Shown here piece after piece: positions 51,901 through 57,832 of a stretch of 64,000 nt of DNA (the stretch's first letter is position 1; every line of letters starts with the position of its first letter). Position numbers and translations under genes: made by a program. Source of the DNA: Lytechinus variegatus (lineage: Eukaryota > Echinodermata > Echinoidea > Temnopleuroida > Toxopneustidae). A model generated the notes under the pieces. It saw only the letters and a list, made by a program, of their open reading frames with translations, was not told where the DNA came from and made no database searches. The stretch covers positions 37,590,922-37,654,921 of the forward strand of contig NC_054743.1 in NCBI RefSeq assembly GCF_018143015.1, given 5' to 3'.

Positions 51901-54900
51901 TTAGACATAATAGTAATCAAGCATCACTGAAAATTTTGTGCAAGTTTCAGGTCTCATGATTAAGGTCAAAGGTCATTTAGGGTCAATGAACTTTGGCTGA
52001 ATCGGAGTATCTGTTGAATTACCATCATAACTTTGAAAGTTTATTGGTCTAGTTCATTAAACTTGGACATTAGAGTAATCAAGTATCACTGAACATCCTG
52101 TGCGCATTTCAGGTCACATGACCAAGGTCAAAGGTCAATGAACTTTGGCCGAATTGGGTGTATCTGTTGAATTACCATCATAACTTTGAAAGTTTATGGA
52201 TCTGATTCATGAAACTTGGACATAATAGTAATCAAGTATCACTGAACATCCTGTTCGAGTTTCAGGTCACATGATCAAGGTCAAAGGTCATGTAAGGTCA
52301 ATGAACTTTGGCATTGTTGGGGTTTTTTGTTAAATAACCATCATATCTCTGTAAGTTTGTTGGTCTAGTTCATAAAAAGTGGACATAAGAGTAACCATGT
52401 ATCACTGAACATCTTGTGCGAGTTAGAGTAGTATTCAAAGTCAGCACTGCTGCTATATTGAACCGCGTGATGCAGGTGAGACGGCCAGAGGTATTCCACT
52501 TGTTGATTTATACATGCAACCACTTTGGTAGTAATTTCATTGGATTCTGTTTCAACTATTTTGACATCGATACAAGAACTGGTATTAATCTTTAACCCTA
52601 TTGTGATTATCAAGAATATTGCTATTTTTATCCTCAGCTGTTATTTATTTAGAGAAGCAAGGAGCAGAGTTGGTGGCTATTAACATCCCTGAGTGTGAGG
52701 AGATGAGGATGGCCCATGCCCTCCTTATATCAACTGAGATGTACTCTTTCCTTCAAGAAGCTTACAGAGATAATTTCCATGACTTTGTAAGTTAAATTCA
52801 AGATTCAAAGATTAAACATTCAGCTTTACCAGTTGAATTAAATTGAAGAAAAAAATGTAATGCATTGAATTCAATTAATCCTGCACAAACTATCAAGGTA
52901 TGAAAATTCATGATTCAGGAGATATTTAATAAAGATGTTAGTCAGCTAGTATTATACAACTCCCAAAAATGTTCTGTATTCTGGTTGGTCCAAATCGGAT
53001 CACATGATATTCAGCGAATTGCACTATTGCATCCTAAATGCACTATCCTGCACGCTGACGTCGAGTGGAGGATAGTGCGAGTTGCGGAACTATCTAGAAT
53101 TATCTAGAATTTAGATCAAATATAGCATTTGAGGCAACTCACTAACACGGGTGAGGGGGAAGTTGTATAATACAAACAACACACGCATTCTTGTGCACAG
53201 AGGACCTAATTAATGAACTCTGTGCTTGACTCGCCAAAAGGTTATACCGTACTCGGTGCTGCGGACCTCGGTGCAGTATATCCATTGGCTCTTCTCGCAC
53301 ATCGTTCATTATTTGGCCCTGCAAGCACATGTTTACGTGCATTATTTGTATATTGTAAATTTATGTGCATAACTGAAATCTGTTCTTCGGTGCTCGATGA
53401 GGCGTTGAATCATTCTGATTTCTATCAGCTGTATGCAAAATCTAATTTTTGAAGATTAAATGTCTTGTTGTCAAGAAGCATCTGGATGCAGTGCTTATTA
53501 GTGGTGAAGTTCAATAAGGGTTATAGGAAATTAGGTCTCCAATCTCTCTCATCATCCCTTCTTTTTCTGTCCTTCCTTCCTTTCCATCCATCCTTTCTCC
53601 TTTCCTTCCTTTGTTCATTCTTTCCTTTCATACCTTCCTTTATTCCTTCCGTCATCCATTTCTTTCCTCCTCCCTACCTTCCTTCCTTCCTCCTTTCCGT
53701 CCTTTGTTCATTCTTTCCTTTGAGCTTTCCTCCATTCCTTCCATCATCCATTTCTTTCCTTCTCCCTACCTTCCTTCCTCCTTTCCGTCCTTTGTTCATT
53801 CTTTCCTTCAAACCTTCCTTCATTCCTTCCATAATTCTTGGTCCGTTGTTTGTTCCTTCATTCCTTCAATCAGACATTACTAATTGTAATTAGCTCTGTT
53901 ATCCTCGTAACTTTTACTTGGATTAGGTTGGTGATACTGCTTTAGTCCTCACTATGGCTTCTTCTGCCAATGCTGTGGAGTACATCAATGCCAACAAGCA
54001 GAGGACAAGAACCATGCATTACCTCAAACAGCTCTTCAAACAGGTTGATGTCATTGTCTGCCCAGGTAGTTATTTGATGACTGGATGAATAACAAGTTAT
54101 CTTGGATTTACTTAGAGCTAACATTTTAGCTGTAAAGATTATTTTAAATTACAGCTAAAAGCTGTAAGGATTCTTGAACTGATCAATGACATATTTATAG
54201 GTTTTAGAAGGGTTGCGTTGAGGTAGGATGACGCACTGAATAGAGTTAAGCGGAGGGAGGGGGTGAGAGAGTGATCTCTGTGATTGCAAAGTGGATCCAG
54301 CCACTCCTGTAGTCGGGGATCAAACCAGATTTAAAACTTGAATCAGTGACTTTCTCAAAATTAATTTTTAAAGATTTTAAACACTTGTGATCATTACCGT
54401 ATATCAAATTGATGAATGTTACCATTCCTCAGTCTCATTTTCAAAGAAAATGAAGGTAGATGTTATATTACTACAAATTCCTCTGCATAACAGCTTAAAA
54501 TGAACACATTTTTGTTTGATTCATTTAAATGGATACGTATCAGAGTAATACTCCTTTCATAAACCCAATTATGCGGCTAATAGCAGCATAATTTGGTCGT
54601 AAAATCGGAGGAGGACCAGAGTTATCCGCATTATTTTGATGCTGCTATTATCCGCATAATAGCAGCATCGGGACCAGATTTTGACTTTATGAACGCATTT
54701 CCAAATAATGCGGATAATTGCCATGGTGCGGTCACAAGGTCACCCTTTTCCAACACCACCGCATCGGAGGGGGCATGTCCAGTTGTCATGATTATCCGCC
54801 TTTTTCAGGACGGGCGCTTGTAAAAATAGTGCGGATTATTTTCGGAGTTTATGAATGCAATTTTTATTGAATTATCCGCATTACTCTTAGGCGGCTAATT

Positions 54901-57011
54901 GGAGGATGGGTTTATGAAAAGGTTGTAAAATATATCTCTCAATTGGGTACAGGTTGACCAAATATTTACCAGATTTTTTTTTTAATAAGGTTAACCATAT
55001 TGCCTTTCAAATGACCAAAATATTACTTCCTTGTGTTGGTTGGGCTGACCCGAAATGCTGCTGAAGATTTGAAGCTAGGAGAATGGCCTCCAAAGAAATT
55101 AATAATCTAACAATTGTATGTTGAATGAATAAAAAAATGTTTAATATAAACTGCCCATTGAAGATAAAGGACAATTCTGGTAAAGATGGAAAAAGATAAT
55201 GCTTGTTCTCAAATTCTTTTCATGATGCCTAGGAAAATATCATTAAATATTGTAGAATGCCTACTTAGACCTCCATTTTTGTTTATCAAGTTTCTTTAGC
55301 AATCGCTTCTATAGTGGTGACTGTTGATCTTTTTTATTCGTTGCCCAGAATCTTTTACACCACTCCTTCTGGATCCGCCCCTGCAATCAGGGGGGGGGGG
55401 GGTTCATAAAGATTTCAGTATGACATAGAGTTGCACTTAAATGCCCACTTGCGTGCCTTAATGGCAGCATTGGTCAGATCATGCCAAGAGGACTCACACT
55501 ACTGGGTATTGATCAGTGAGGTTGTATATCGGCATTAAAGTGCGACTCCGAGTCGTACTTAAATCTTTGTGCAACACCCCCAGGTTCCCTAAAGTATGAT
55601 GCTTGACCTTTGACCTCTGATTCACTTCTGTAGGTTGTGGGGTTACTGCACCAAGGATTCAACCAGGCGACCTTGAATATGGTGTCAATGACACTGCTAT
55701 GACCATCGATGTCATGAGGTAAATATCTCTTCATCATCATAGGAAATACTTGTAACACAGCGCTTCTCAAACGATGAGAAGCTCCAGAGGGAGACCCAAA
55801 AATAGGAGAAAAACTATAGTAAATTTCACAGACCTGTCCGACCATGGTATGTCCGATCAGTCAACGTGGGTCAAACAAAACTAAAGCATGCGTAGGTATC
55901 ATGCATGTTGCAAAGCATGCACATGCACACTTTGATGGTTTTGATCTAACTTTAATGTGAACCTCATGTGGATGCATATTGTGTATGTAGTTAATTGTCA
56001 CCCATTTCCCGGACATTTGCAAATGCAGATTAGTTCTCAAACTGTTTGTTTCCAATGTGCCTCTGTGTTCAAATTTCATGAAACATTTTTTCATCAAAAA
56101 TGGACGATTTATAAAGATTTTTGAAGGTGGGCCTCGAAAAAAATCTGAGTCAAAGTGGTCTTCGAGCGAAGAAAAGTTGTGAAGCGCTGATGTAATAGGA
56201 TGTTTTGTTGATTTATTTATAACTGCCAGCTTTTAGAATTAAAATGTTCAATCTCATCTGTCCTTCACTATCAATCTACATGTACAATGTACCTTGTGAA
56301 ATGCATTTTCCTCTTAATGATACTACTGAAATATTGCCGTATTGACTTAGGTATCATGCATGGAATGGCATAAAAATTTACATTGGTACAGTGCATATCG
56401 TCGCACACTGTCGCTGGGCTGTTGAAATCTCATGCATAAAATTTTAAACATTTTGAGGGCAGCTCATAAAAAGGCTGCACTTAAGAAATATGGCAATATC
56501 GGCAGCTTCATATTGTCGGAAAACGGTCTCTTAATTCTTGTAGAGATCCCTTACTAGGTAGCAGAAGTTTGCAACTTGTGATGTCATAACTCTAAAATGT
56601 CTTCAAATAAATCTTTTCGTTGGAGGGGGGGGTTCGAGGTTTTAATAGCTCAGCGATATTTAGTTAAGATAAACAATGTTAGCATGACTGGTTTCCATTA
56701 TTTAGTGTCAAATTAACTCAGTGAAAAATGTGTTCTGATCACGTTATAATATTACTATCAGTTTGACATGACATCTACTTTCCTTTCTCCCTAGGTTTTC
56801 CCCACTGGCTAACATATCTGGCATCCCTGGGCTGGTCGTCCCGGTGGGCTACGACGCTAAGAACCTCCCCATTAGTCTCCAGATCATGGGTCCCTGGTGG
56901 GAGGAAGGCCGCCTCCTGAGGGTAGGGGCGGTGGCAGAGAGGATGCTCGCAAGGAAACACCAACCACAGGTCTACTTCGATGTCCTCAAAGAAGCTATGA
57001 GTTCACCATGA
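23683..57011 (+). CDS. FAAH: Fatty acid amide hydrolase, plant-type branch, complete 15-exon gene
   Basis: Amidase-signature serine hydrolase, expected to cleave N-acylethanolamines and other fatty acid amides at membranes. Exons: 23683-23838, 28099-28158, 29111-29148, 32135-32329, 38647-38767, 39688-39780, 40505-40665, 41120-41202, 46858-47046, 47812-47936, 50236-50272, 52638-52786, 53927-54065, 55634-55718, 56795-57011. All introns are GT-AG, phases agree, and the sum is 1848 nt (615 residues plus TGA). Residues 5-25 are one hydrophobic segment, a likely membrane anchor. The catalytic triad is Lys216 (VVIKEE), Ser292 (PGGSSSGSG) and Ser316 (TDGGGSVR), with Arg318 after it. From memory, these are Arabidopsis FAAH K205, S281, S305 and R307 shifted by exactly 11. 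Exons 1-4 also align with the Arabidopsis N-terminus, including the helix region lacking in mammalian FAAH. The ATG at 23692 (fourth codon) has better context than the first and may be used. Confidence 0.93.
24445..25135. repeat. Inverted repeat of about 690 bp in FAAH intron 1
   Basis: The sequence from CCTTCACCAAAA rightwards is mirrored by the sequence ending near TTTTTAGCTACTTTTGGTG. Shared blocks include AAATTGTTTTGATTTA / TAAATCAAAACAATTT and GAGCTCTTTC-like / GAAAGAGCTG. The centre (24820-24965) is itself a palindrome with TAGTCCCACAT / ATGTGGGACT. Part of the left arm is repeated at 24640-24780. A non-autonomous DNA element is likely. Confidence 0.55.
25355..25504. mobile_element. 150-bp palindromic MITE, ends GGTCACATTTGC
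   Basis: Left GGTCACATTTGC is mirrored by right GCAAATGTGTCC. Inner blocks CGGCGAGTC-like and AAACAGCCGTTT / AAACGGCTGTTTT are also mirrored. Confidence 0.65.
25657..26729 (+). mobile_element. 1.07-kb element, ends AGTCAGTCTGCAAGCCCC, copy A (FAAH intron 1)
   Basis: Terminal inverted repeats AGTCAGTCTGCAAGCCC and GGGCTTGCCGACTGACT. The middle has a second inverted pair, AGATGGGTCAGCAGCCAG (26051) and CTGGCTGCTGACCCATCT (26337). The reverse complement of this copy lies at 48056-49123. No protein is encoded. Confidence 0.7.
26730..27102. other. FAAH intron 1, no recognised feature
   Basis: AT-rich sequence with a C run near 27065. Nothing gene-like is seen. Confidence 0.4.
27103..27996 (+). 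mobile_element. GTCTCACCTGC element with DR1-bearing tandem units, copy 1 (FAAH intron 1)
   Basis: Left end TTTTTGTCTCACCTGCATAG, then AGTGAGACTATAGGC and a GC-rich CGACGGCGGCGG stretch. Right end GCAGGTGAGA, then GCCAGAGGCATTCCACTTGTT. In between are diverged units of about 160 bp with CATCATAACTT, TTCATGAAACTTGG, ATCACTGAACATCCTG and AGGTCAAAGGTCA. Three perfect AGGTCAAAGGTCA motifs are present (near 27307, 27622, 27787). Confidence 0.75.
28159..29110. other. FAAH intron 2
   Basis: 952-nt AT-rich intron between exons 2 and 3, with no recognised repeat ends and no extra exon that keeps the frame. Confidence 0.5.
29149..29972. other. FAAH intron 3, first part
   Basis: AT-rich intron sequence with no recognised element before the GTCTCACCTGC copy at 29973. 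Confidence 0.45.
29973..30829 (+). mobile_element. GTCTCACCTGC element, copy 2 (FAAH intron 3)
   Basis: Same ends and internal units as copy 1. This copy is the most diverged: one perfect AGGTCAAAGGTCA (near 30181) and several altered ones. The right end reads GATGCAGATGAGACCACCAG instead of the usual GCAGGTGAGAC. Confidence 0.7.
30957..31668. mobile_element. Palindromic MITE, ends TTAAAGGAAACCAAAACCC
   Basis: Left TTAAAGGAAACCAAAACCCA is mirrored by right TGGGTTTTGGTTTCCTTTAA, and the arms continue (TTGGAAAGAGTAAA / TTTACTCTTTCCAA). A separate repeat with several CTCACGCAT motifs (about 31045-31212) is inserted in the left arm. Confidence 0.75.
31045..31212. repeat. Insert with repeated CTCACGCAT motifs
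   Basis: CCAAGTCTCACGCATTATGC at one end and GAACTTGGCATCTCTG at the other suggest inverted ends CCAAG / CTTGG. Inside, CTCACGCA occurs at least five times. It interrupts the MITE at 30957-31668. Confidence 0.45.
31669..32134. other. End of FAAH intron 3
   Basis: AT-rich, running into the pyrimidine tract CTTCTTGTCTTTTAG that precedes exon 4. Nothing else is seen. Confidence 0.5.
32369..33470 (+). mobile_element. GTCTCACCTGC element, copy 3 (FAAH intron 4)
   Basis: 1.1 kb, ends TTTTTGTCTCACCTGCGAAG and GATGCAGGTGAGACGGCCAG, then AGGCATTCCACTTGTT. Five perfect AGGTCAAAGGTCA motifs, near 32572, 32764, 32928, 33091 and 33243. It starts only about 40 nt after FAAH exon 4. Confidence 0.8.
33495..33575 (+). 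repeat. SINE 3'-tail fragment
   Basis: GGCGCTATATAAATGCCTAT followed by TATTAAT matches the style of the 3' tail of the SINE copies at 37625-37900 and 38250-38402. No tRNA-like head is present. Confidence 0.35.
34085..35160 (-). mobile_element. Penelope-like retroelement, 5'-truncated 3' part
   Basis: Minus-strand segment with the end of the reverse transcriptase region, the GIY-YIG endonuclease and a 3' tail containing CGTCGCAATTTCAGTTTGCC. The bounds are approximate. Base composition is far more GC-rich than the surroundings. It sits in FAAH intron 4, antisense to FAAH. Confidence 0.75.
34272..35066 (-). CDS. Penelope-like element polyprotein C-terminus with GIY-YIG endonuclease
   Basis: 264 residues, open from a Met that is probably internal; the frame continues upstream to about 35110 (KNVAEEDIV). 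Residues about 1-55 resemble the segment after the RT domain of Penelope-like elements ([12 protein letters not shown]). Residues about 58-160 are the GIY-YIG domain: [20 protein letters not shown], a conserved Arg and LEHRRDVKH, then [11 protein letters not shown] and [10 protein letters not shown]. The last 100 residues are rich in Pro, Ser and Thr, and the frame ends SLPDED. The reverse transcriptase core is missing, so this copy cannot move by itself. Confidence 0.8.
   Translation of the reverse strand: MRCKSTVILPFVDSISCQLRRHLEKYSIRAVFKSDTTIRKQLVRPKDPALPGRLDGVVYKIPCGACDKVYIGETGRPVNERMLEHRRDVKHRRIDSSAVAEHAWNADHPPNWDEVSCIARDKHWYTRRVKEAIQIRLHPNNVNRDNGIDIPEEWLPTIRRHAPPTTARCSPVDRPPTSASNHISFCTATAVHSSTSANRPLSTPTAADGFSPTSASPTAIAPSAASDWSVAPTNHTMAVPAPTARSLRYKRRAQRVSTSLPDED
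35370..37619. other. FAAH intron 4, low-complexity and unassigned sequence
   Basis: Contains TTATTA- and GTTGTTGTT-type microsatellite sequence (about 35740-36010), a G run at 36400, many ATGTACATGTA-type palindromes (about 36460-36540 and 36690-36710), and AATAATAATAG near 37275 that may be another SINE tail in reverse. No gene is seen. Confidence 0.45.
37622..37900 (+). repeat. tRNA-derived SINE, near full length
   Basis: The head has a Pol III A box (TCTAGTGGTTAAGACTCG, 37632) and B box (GGGTTCAATTC, 37670), with spacing and sequence closest to tRNA-Glu. No folded, intact tRNA with an acceptor stem is present. The body reads CAACCCTGGTGAGGTAAATG, GGTACCAGCAGGAAG and TAGCTTAGCCAGGGTAATAT, and the tail is TCTTATTATTATG. 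A 3' half of the same family lies at 38250-38402. Confidence 0.75.
38250..38402 (+). repeat. SINE 3' half, same family as 37622-37900
   Basis: Shares AGGAATTAATTCCTTAAAAA-like sequence, CTAGCTTAGCCGGGTAATAT, GCGCCTTGAGCACC and the tail ending in TATTATTATTATTATTATG. The tRNA-like head is missing, as expected of a 5'-truncated retrotransposed copy. Confidence 0.7.
38784..38920. mobile_element. Short MITE related to 57294-57718
   Basis: Begins GGGCCCCTTTCCTAAAACC, and its right half (TATAGTAAACTGGTTATAGA, then AACAAGTCTTCATGA) resembles the right half of the 57294-57718 element. It starts about 16 nt after FAAH exon 5. Confidence 0.4.
39479..39658. mobile_element. 180-bp palindromic MITE, ends GGTGTTTCATAAAGC, copy 1
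   Basis: Left GGTGTTTCATAAAGCTGTTT is mirrored by right AAAGCTTTCTGAAACACC; inner GGTGATCCTTTC / GAAAGGATCACC is also mirrored. It ends about 29 nt before FAAH exon 6, close to the branch-point zone. Confidence 0.7.
40244..40412. mobile_element. Palindromic MITE, ends GGTGTTTCATAAAG, copy 2
   Basis: Same family as 39479-39658: AGGTGTTTCATAAAGATATT at the left, GAGTGGTGATCCTTGTGGTAA inside, and CTTTATGATTAATGAAGCACC at the right. It lies upstream of FAAH exon 7. Confidence 0.65.
41203..41888. other. FAAH intron 8, unassigned part with a 120-codon open frame
   Basis: Positions 41371-41733 (plus) are open for 120 codons starting [11 protein letters not shown] recognise no domain. The frame has no splice context and may be repeat-derived or chance. 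The rest of the stretch shows nothing I can name. Confidence 0.3.
41889..42110 (+). pseudogene. Possible LINE reverse transcriptase C-terminal relic
   Basis: The conceptual product contains [20 protein letters not shown], then MELDG. This recalls the GHVxR...D.VKR..xMEvEG stretch at the end of RTE-like non-LTR reverse transcriptases. It is short and followed directly by the transposon that starts at 42137. Confidence 0.35.
42829..45461. mobile_element. hAT-like non-autonomous element inserted in the 4.1-kb element
   Basis: Ends CAGGCGCGTACGCA and TGCGTACGCGCCTG, flanked on both sides by the perfect 8-bp duplication ATATCATA. Eight-bp duplications with CAG...CTG ends point to the hAT superfamily. 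The left part has a G run, a C run and a T run of about 40, then tandem units of about 178 bp with CTCGCT(C/T)(A/G)CTCCGCTCG (near 43285, 43461, 43640). It is itself interrupted at 43714. Confidence 0.8.
43714..45150. mobile_element. Innermost hAT-like element of the nested set
   Basis: Ends CAGGCCCGTAGCCAGG and CCTGGCTACGCGGTTG, flanked by the perfect 8-bp duplication GCCATATC (43706-43713 and 45151-45158). The sequence includes a purine-rich AAAGGAGAGG tract (43760-43830) and several CGCGCTTCGCGCG-type palindromes (43924, 44830, 45008, 45064). No transposase. Confidence 0.8.
46246..46857. other. End of FAAH intron 8
   Basis: AT-rich, with two near-repeats of AATGAAAAATGAAATAAAATC (46590 and 46800, each with small changes). 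No gene or transposon end is recognised. Confidence 0.4.
47047..47811. other. FAAH intron 9
   Basis: AT-rich intron with a small palindrome around 47130-47170 (GTTACCATGGTAAC). Nothing else is seen. Confidence 0.45.
48056..49123 (-). mobile_element. 1.07-kb element, ends AGTCAGTC(G/T)GCAAGCCC, copy B (FAAH intron 10)
   Basis: Reverse-complement counterpart of 25657-26729 along its whole length. If the ends are read as CAGTCAGTC...GACTGACTG, both sides are flanked by TACA, a possible 4-bp target duplication. The inner TTGGTCAGCAGCCAG (48459) and AGCTGGCTGCTGACCCATCT (48717) pair is retained. Confidence 0.7.
49535..50076. mobile_element. MITE related to 4009-4741, FAAH intron 10
   Basis: The right end (C run, then GGGAGAATTAGGGTTAA) and the inner sequence (TTTGGTCTAAAAATTTGCGA, ATTGGATTTGTACATG) match the reverse complement of 4009-4741. 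The left end is less certain (TTAACCATAA near 49536). Confidence 0.5.
50808..52504 (+). mobile_element. GTCTCACCTGC element, copy 4, with a 315-bp higher-order repeat (FAAH intron 11)
   Basis: 1.7 kb, the longest copy. The left end has TGTCTCACCTGCGAAGC and CGACGGCGACGGCGG; the right end has GATGCAGGTGAGACGGCCAG. CATCCTATTAGAG starts at 50987, 51302 and 51617, exactly 315 bp apart each time, and the units between are nearly identical. Eight perfect AGGTCAAAGGTCA motifs lie near 51018, 51180, 51333, 51648, 51811, 51962, 52124 and 52278, with one altered copy near 51493. Confidence 0.85.
52949..53173. mobile_element. 225-bp inverted-repeat element, ends GTATTATACAACT
   Basis: Left GTATTATACAACT is mirrored by right AGTTGTATAATAC. 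The inside holds TGACGTC (the CRE core) and mirrored pieces such as CACTATCC / GGATAGTG. It lies in FAAH intron 12. Confidence 0.5.
53174..53539. other. FAAH intron 12, unassigned
   Basis: Mixed-composition sequence with no domain, repeat end or RNA gene that I recognise. A 79-codon frame at 53213-53452 looks like chance. Confidence 0.35.
53540..53875 (+). repeat. Polypyrimidine low-complexity tract, CCTTCCTT and TTCATTCTTTCC units
   Basis: About 330 bp almost free of purine runs, built of TTCCTTCC and TTTGTTCATTCTTTCCTT units in diverged tandem. It ends about 50 nt before FAAH exon 13. Long open frames through it are low-complexity artefacts. Confidence 0.85.
54552..54922. mobile_element. 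371-bp palindromic MITE, ends CTTTCATAAACCCA, FAAH intron 13
   Basis: Left CCTTTCATAAACCCAATTA is mirrored by right TGGGTTTATGAAAAGG. Both arms carry GCGGCTAAT and ATTATCCGCAT blocks in opposite orientation. Confidence 0.7.
54923..55389. other. FAAH intron 13, unassigned
   Basis: AT-rich. The stretch CTTCTGGATCCGCCCCTGCA (55366) is a remnant of a G-run transposon end. Nothing else is seen. Confidence 0.4.
55390..55580. mobile_element. 191-bp palindromic MITE, FAAH intron 13
   Basis: G run and GGTTCATAAAGATTT at the left; AAATCTTTGTGCAACACC at the right. Mirrored inner blocks are GTTGCACTTAAATGCC / GGCATTAAAGTGCGAC. It ends about 50 nt before FAAH exon 14. Confidence 0.55.
55758..56189. mobile_element. 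hAT-like MITE, ends CAGCGCTTC(T/A)CAA, FAAH intron 14
   Basis: Left CAGCGCTTCTCAAAC is mirrored by right GTTGTGAAGCGCTG. The flanks TTGTAACA and ATGTAATA agree at six of eight positions, fitting an old 8-bp target duplication. No coding capacity. Confidence 0.65.
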
Positions 57012-57269
57012 TCCTTCAAAAGTTCAAAGTATACATTCTGATGTTATCGTGGCTCCATGACGTTTGTTCCGGCGACAGTTGCTCCGCTCTTCATTCCATG
57101 CACTAATCTAATGACCAGCTTCAACCCTTGGTTTGATACAATCCCCTCCCCCAACCACAAACCTAACGTAAAACCCTATTGCGACCCTAACCCTACATCA
57201 TTGACGAAATTAAGTCCGGAGCAATTGTTGCAGGAGCAAATGTAGTGTCACCTCGGTGATTAACACGAC
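57012..57269 (+). other. FAAH: Start of FAAH 3' UTR
   Basis: Non-coding sequence after the TGA stop. No polyadenylation signal lies in this part; the first AATAAA downstream (about 57471) is inside a nested MITE, so the real end of the transcript is open. Confidence 0.5.
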
Positions 57270-57293
57270 CGATTCATAAAAGTTGTCGGCAAC

Positions 57294-57718
57294 GGGCCCC
57301 GTTTAATAAGGCTTGTCCTAATTAATTTGCAGTTACACTGTTAGAAAATTGATCCTCAAAATAAAAGACGTTCCTGCAGCAGAGTCTCGAGAACACCTGT
57401 AATCTTACCAGATGGCGTAATCTTACAGGACATTGGTATATGGTGTATGGAACCTTACAAATTTCCTTTAATAAAACACCCTTTTCCCCTTTTTAAAAAG
57501 ACCTGTTAAATTGCAGAAAAATTTCTGTCTTATGAATTTACAGAATGATTCTGTTAATGCTTTTTGCAAAATCTTCTTTGTTTTTTCTGTAAAATCAGGT
57601 GTTTTTAACAGTGTACCACTAAAAGCTTCTGAAATCCCTTAATCTGATTGGCAGATAGTAAACTTCCTATAGAAATTGTGCATTTGTTATCGTAACAAGT
57701 CTTTATTAAACAGGACCC
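57294..57718. mobile_element. Middle MITE of the nest, ends GGGCCCCGTTTAATAAGGC
   Basis: Left GGGCCCCGTTTAATAAGGCT is mirrored by right AGTCTTTATTAAACAGGACCC. Related to the short element at 38784-38920. Confidence 0.6.
57336..57613. mobile_element. Inner MITE of the nest, ends CACTGTTAGAAAA, TA-flanked
   Basis: Left CACTGTTAGAAAATTGATCC and right GTTTTTAACAGTG are inverted repeats, each bordered by TA. A TA duplication fits a Tc1/mariner-type origin. Confidence 0.55.
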
Positions 57719-57832
57719 TTATTCAGTTGTCGGCTCTGAGAAGCTCTGATTGGCTGGGAACCACAGAACTCTTTATTTTACTATGGCAACTGTCTGAGAA
57801 TAGTGCTGACAACTTTTTTGTGAAATGGTGAC

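Larger units (their letters stand above)
57270..57832. mobile_element. Outer MITE of a triple nest, ends TTCATAAAAGTTGTCGGC
   Basis: Left ATTCATAAAAGTTGTCGGCA is mirrored by right GTGCTGACAACTTTTTTGTG, then AAATGG. It contains the elements at 57294-57718 and 57336-57613. It is directly downstream of the FAAH stop codon. Confidence 0.55.

Noticed and set aside
50808-52504. Regular direct repeats resembling a CRISPR array
   Set aside because: Units are about 160 and 315 bp with no unique spacers, in an intron of an animal gene; this is a transposon-internal tandem repeat.
53465-53893. Open frame of 142 codons rich in Pro, Phe and Ser
   Set aside because: It is produced entirely by the polypyrimidine tract.
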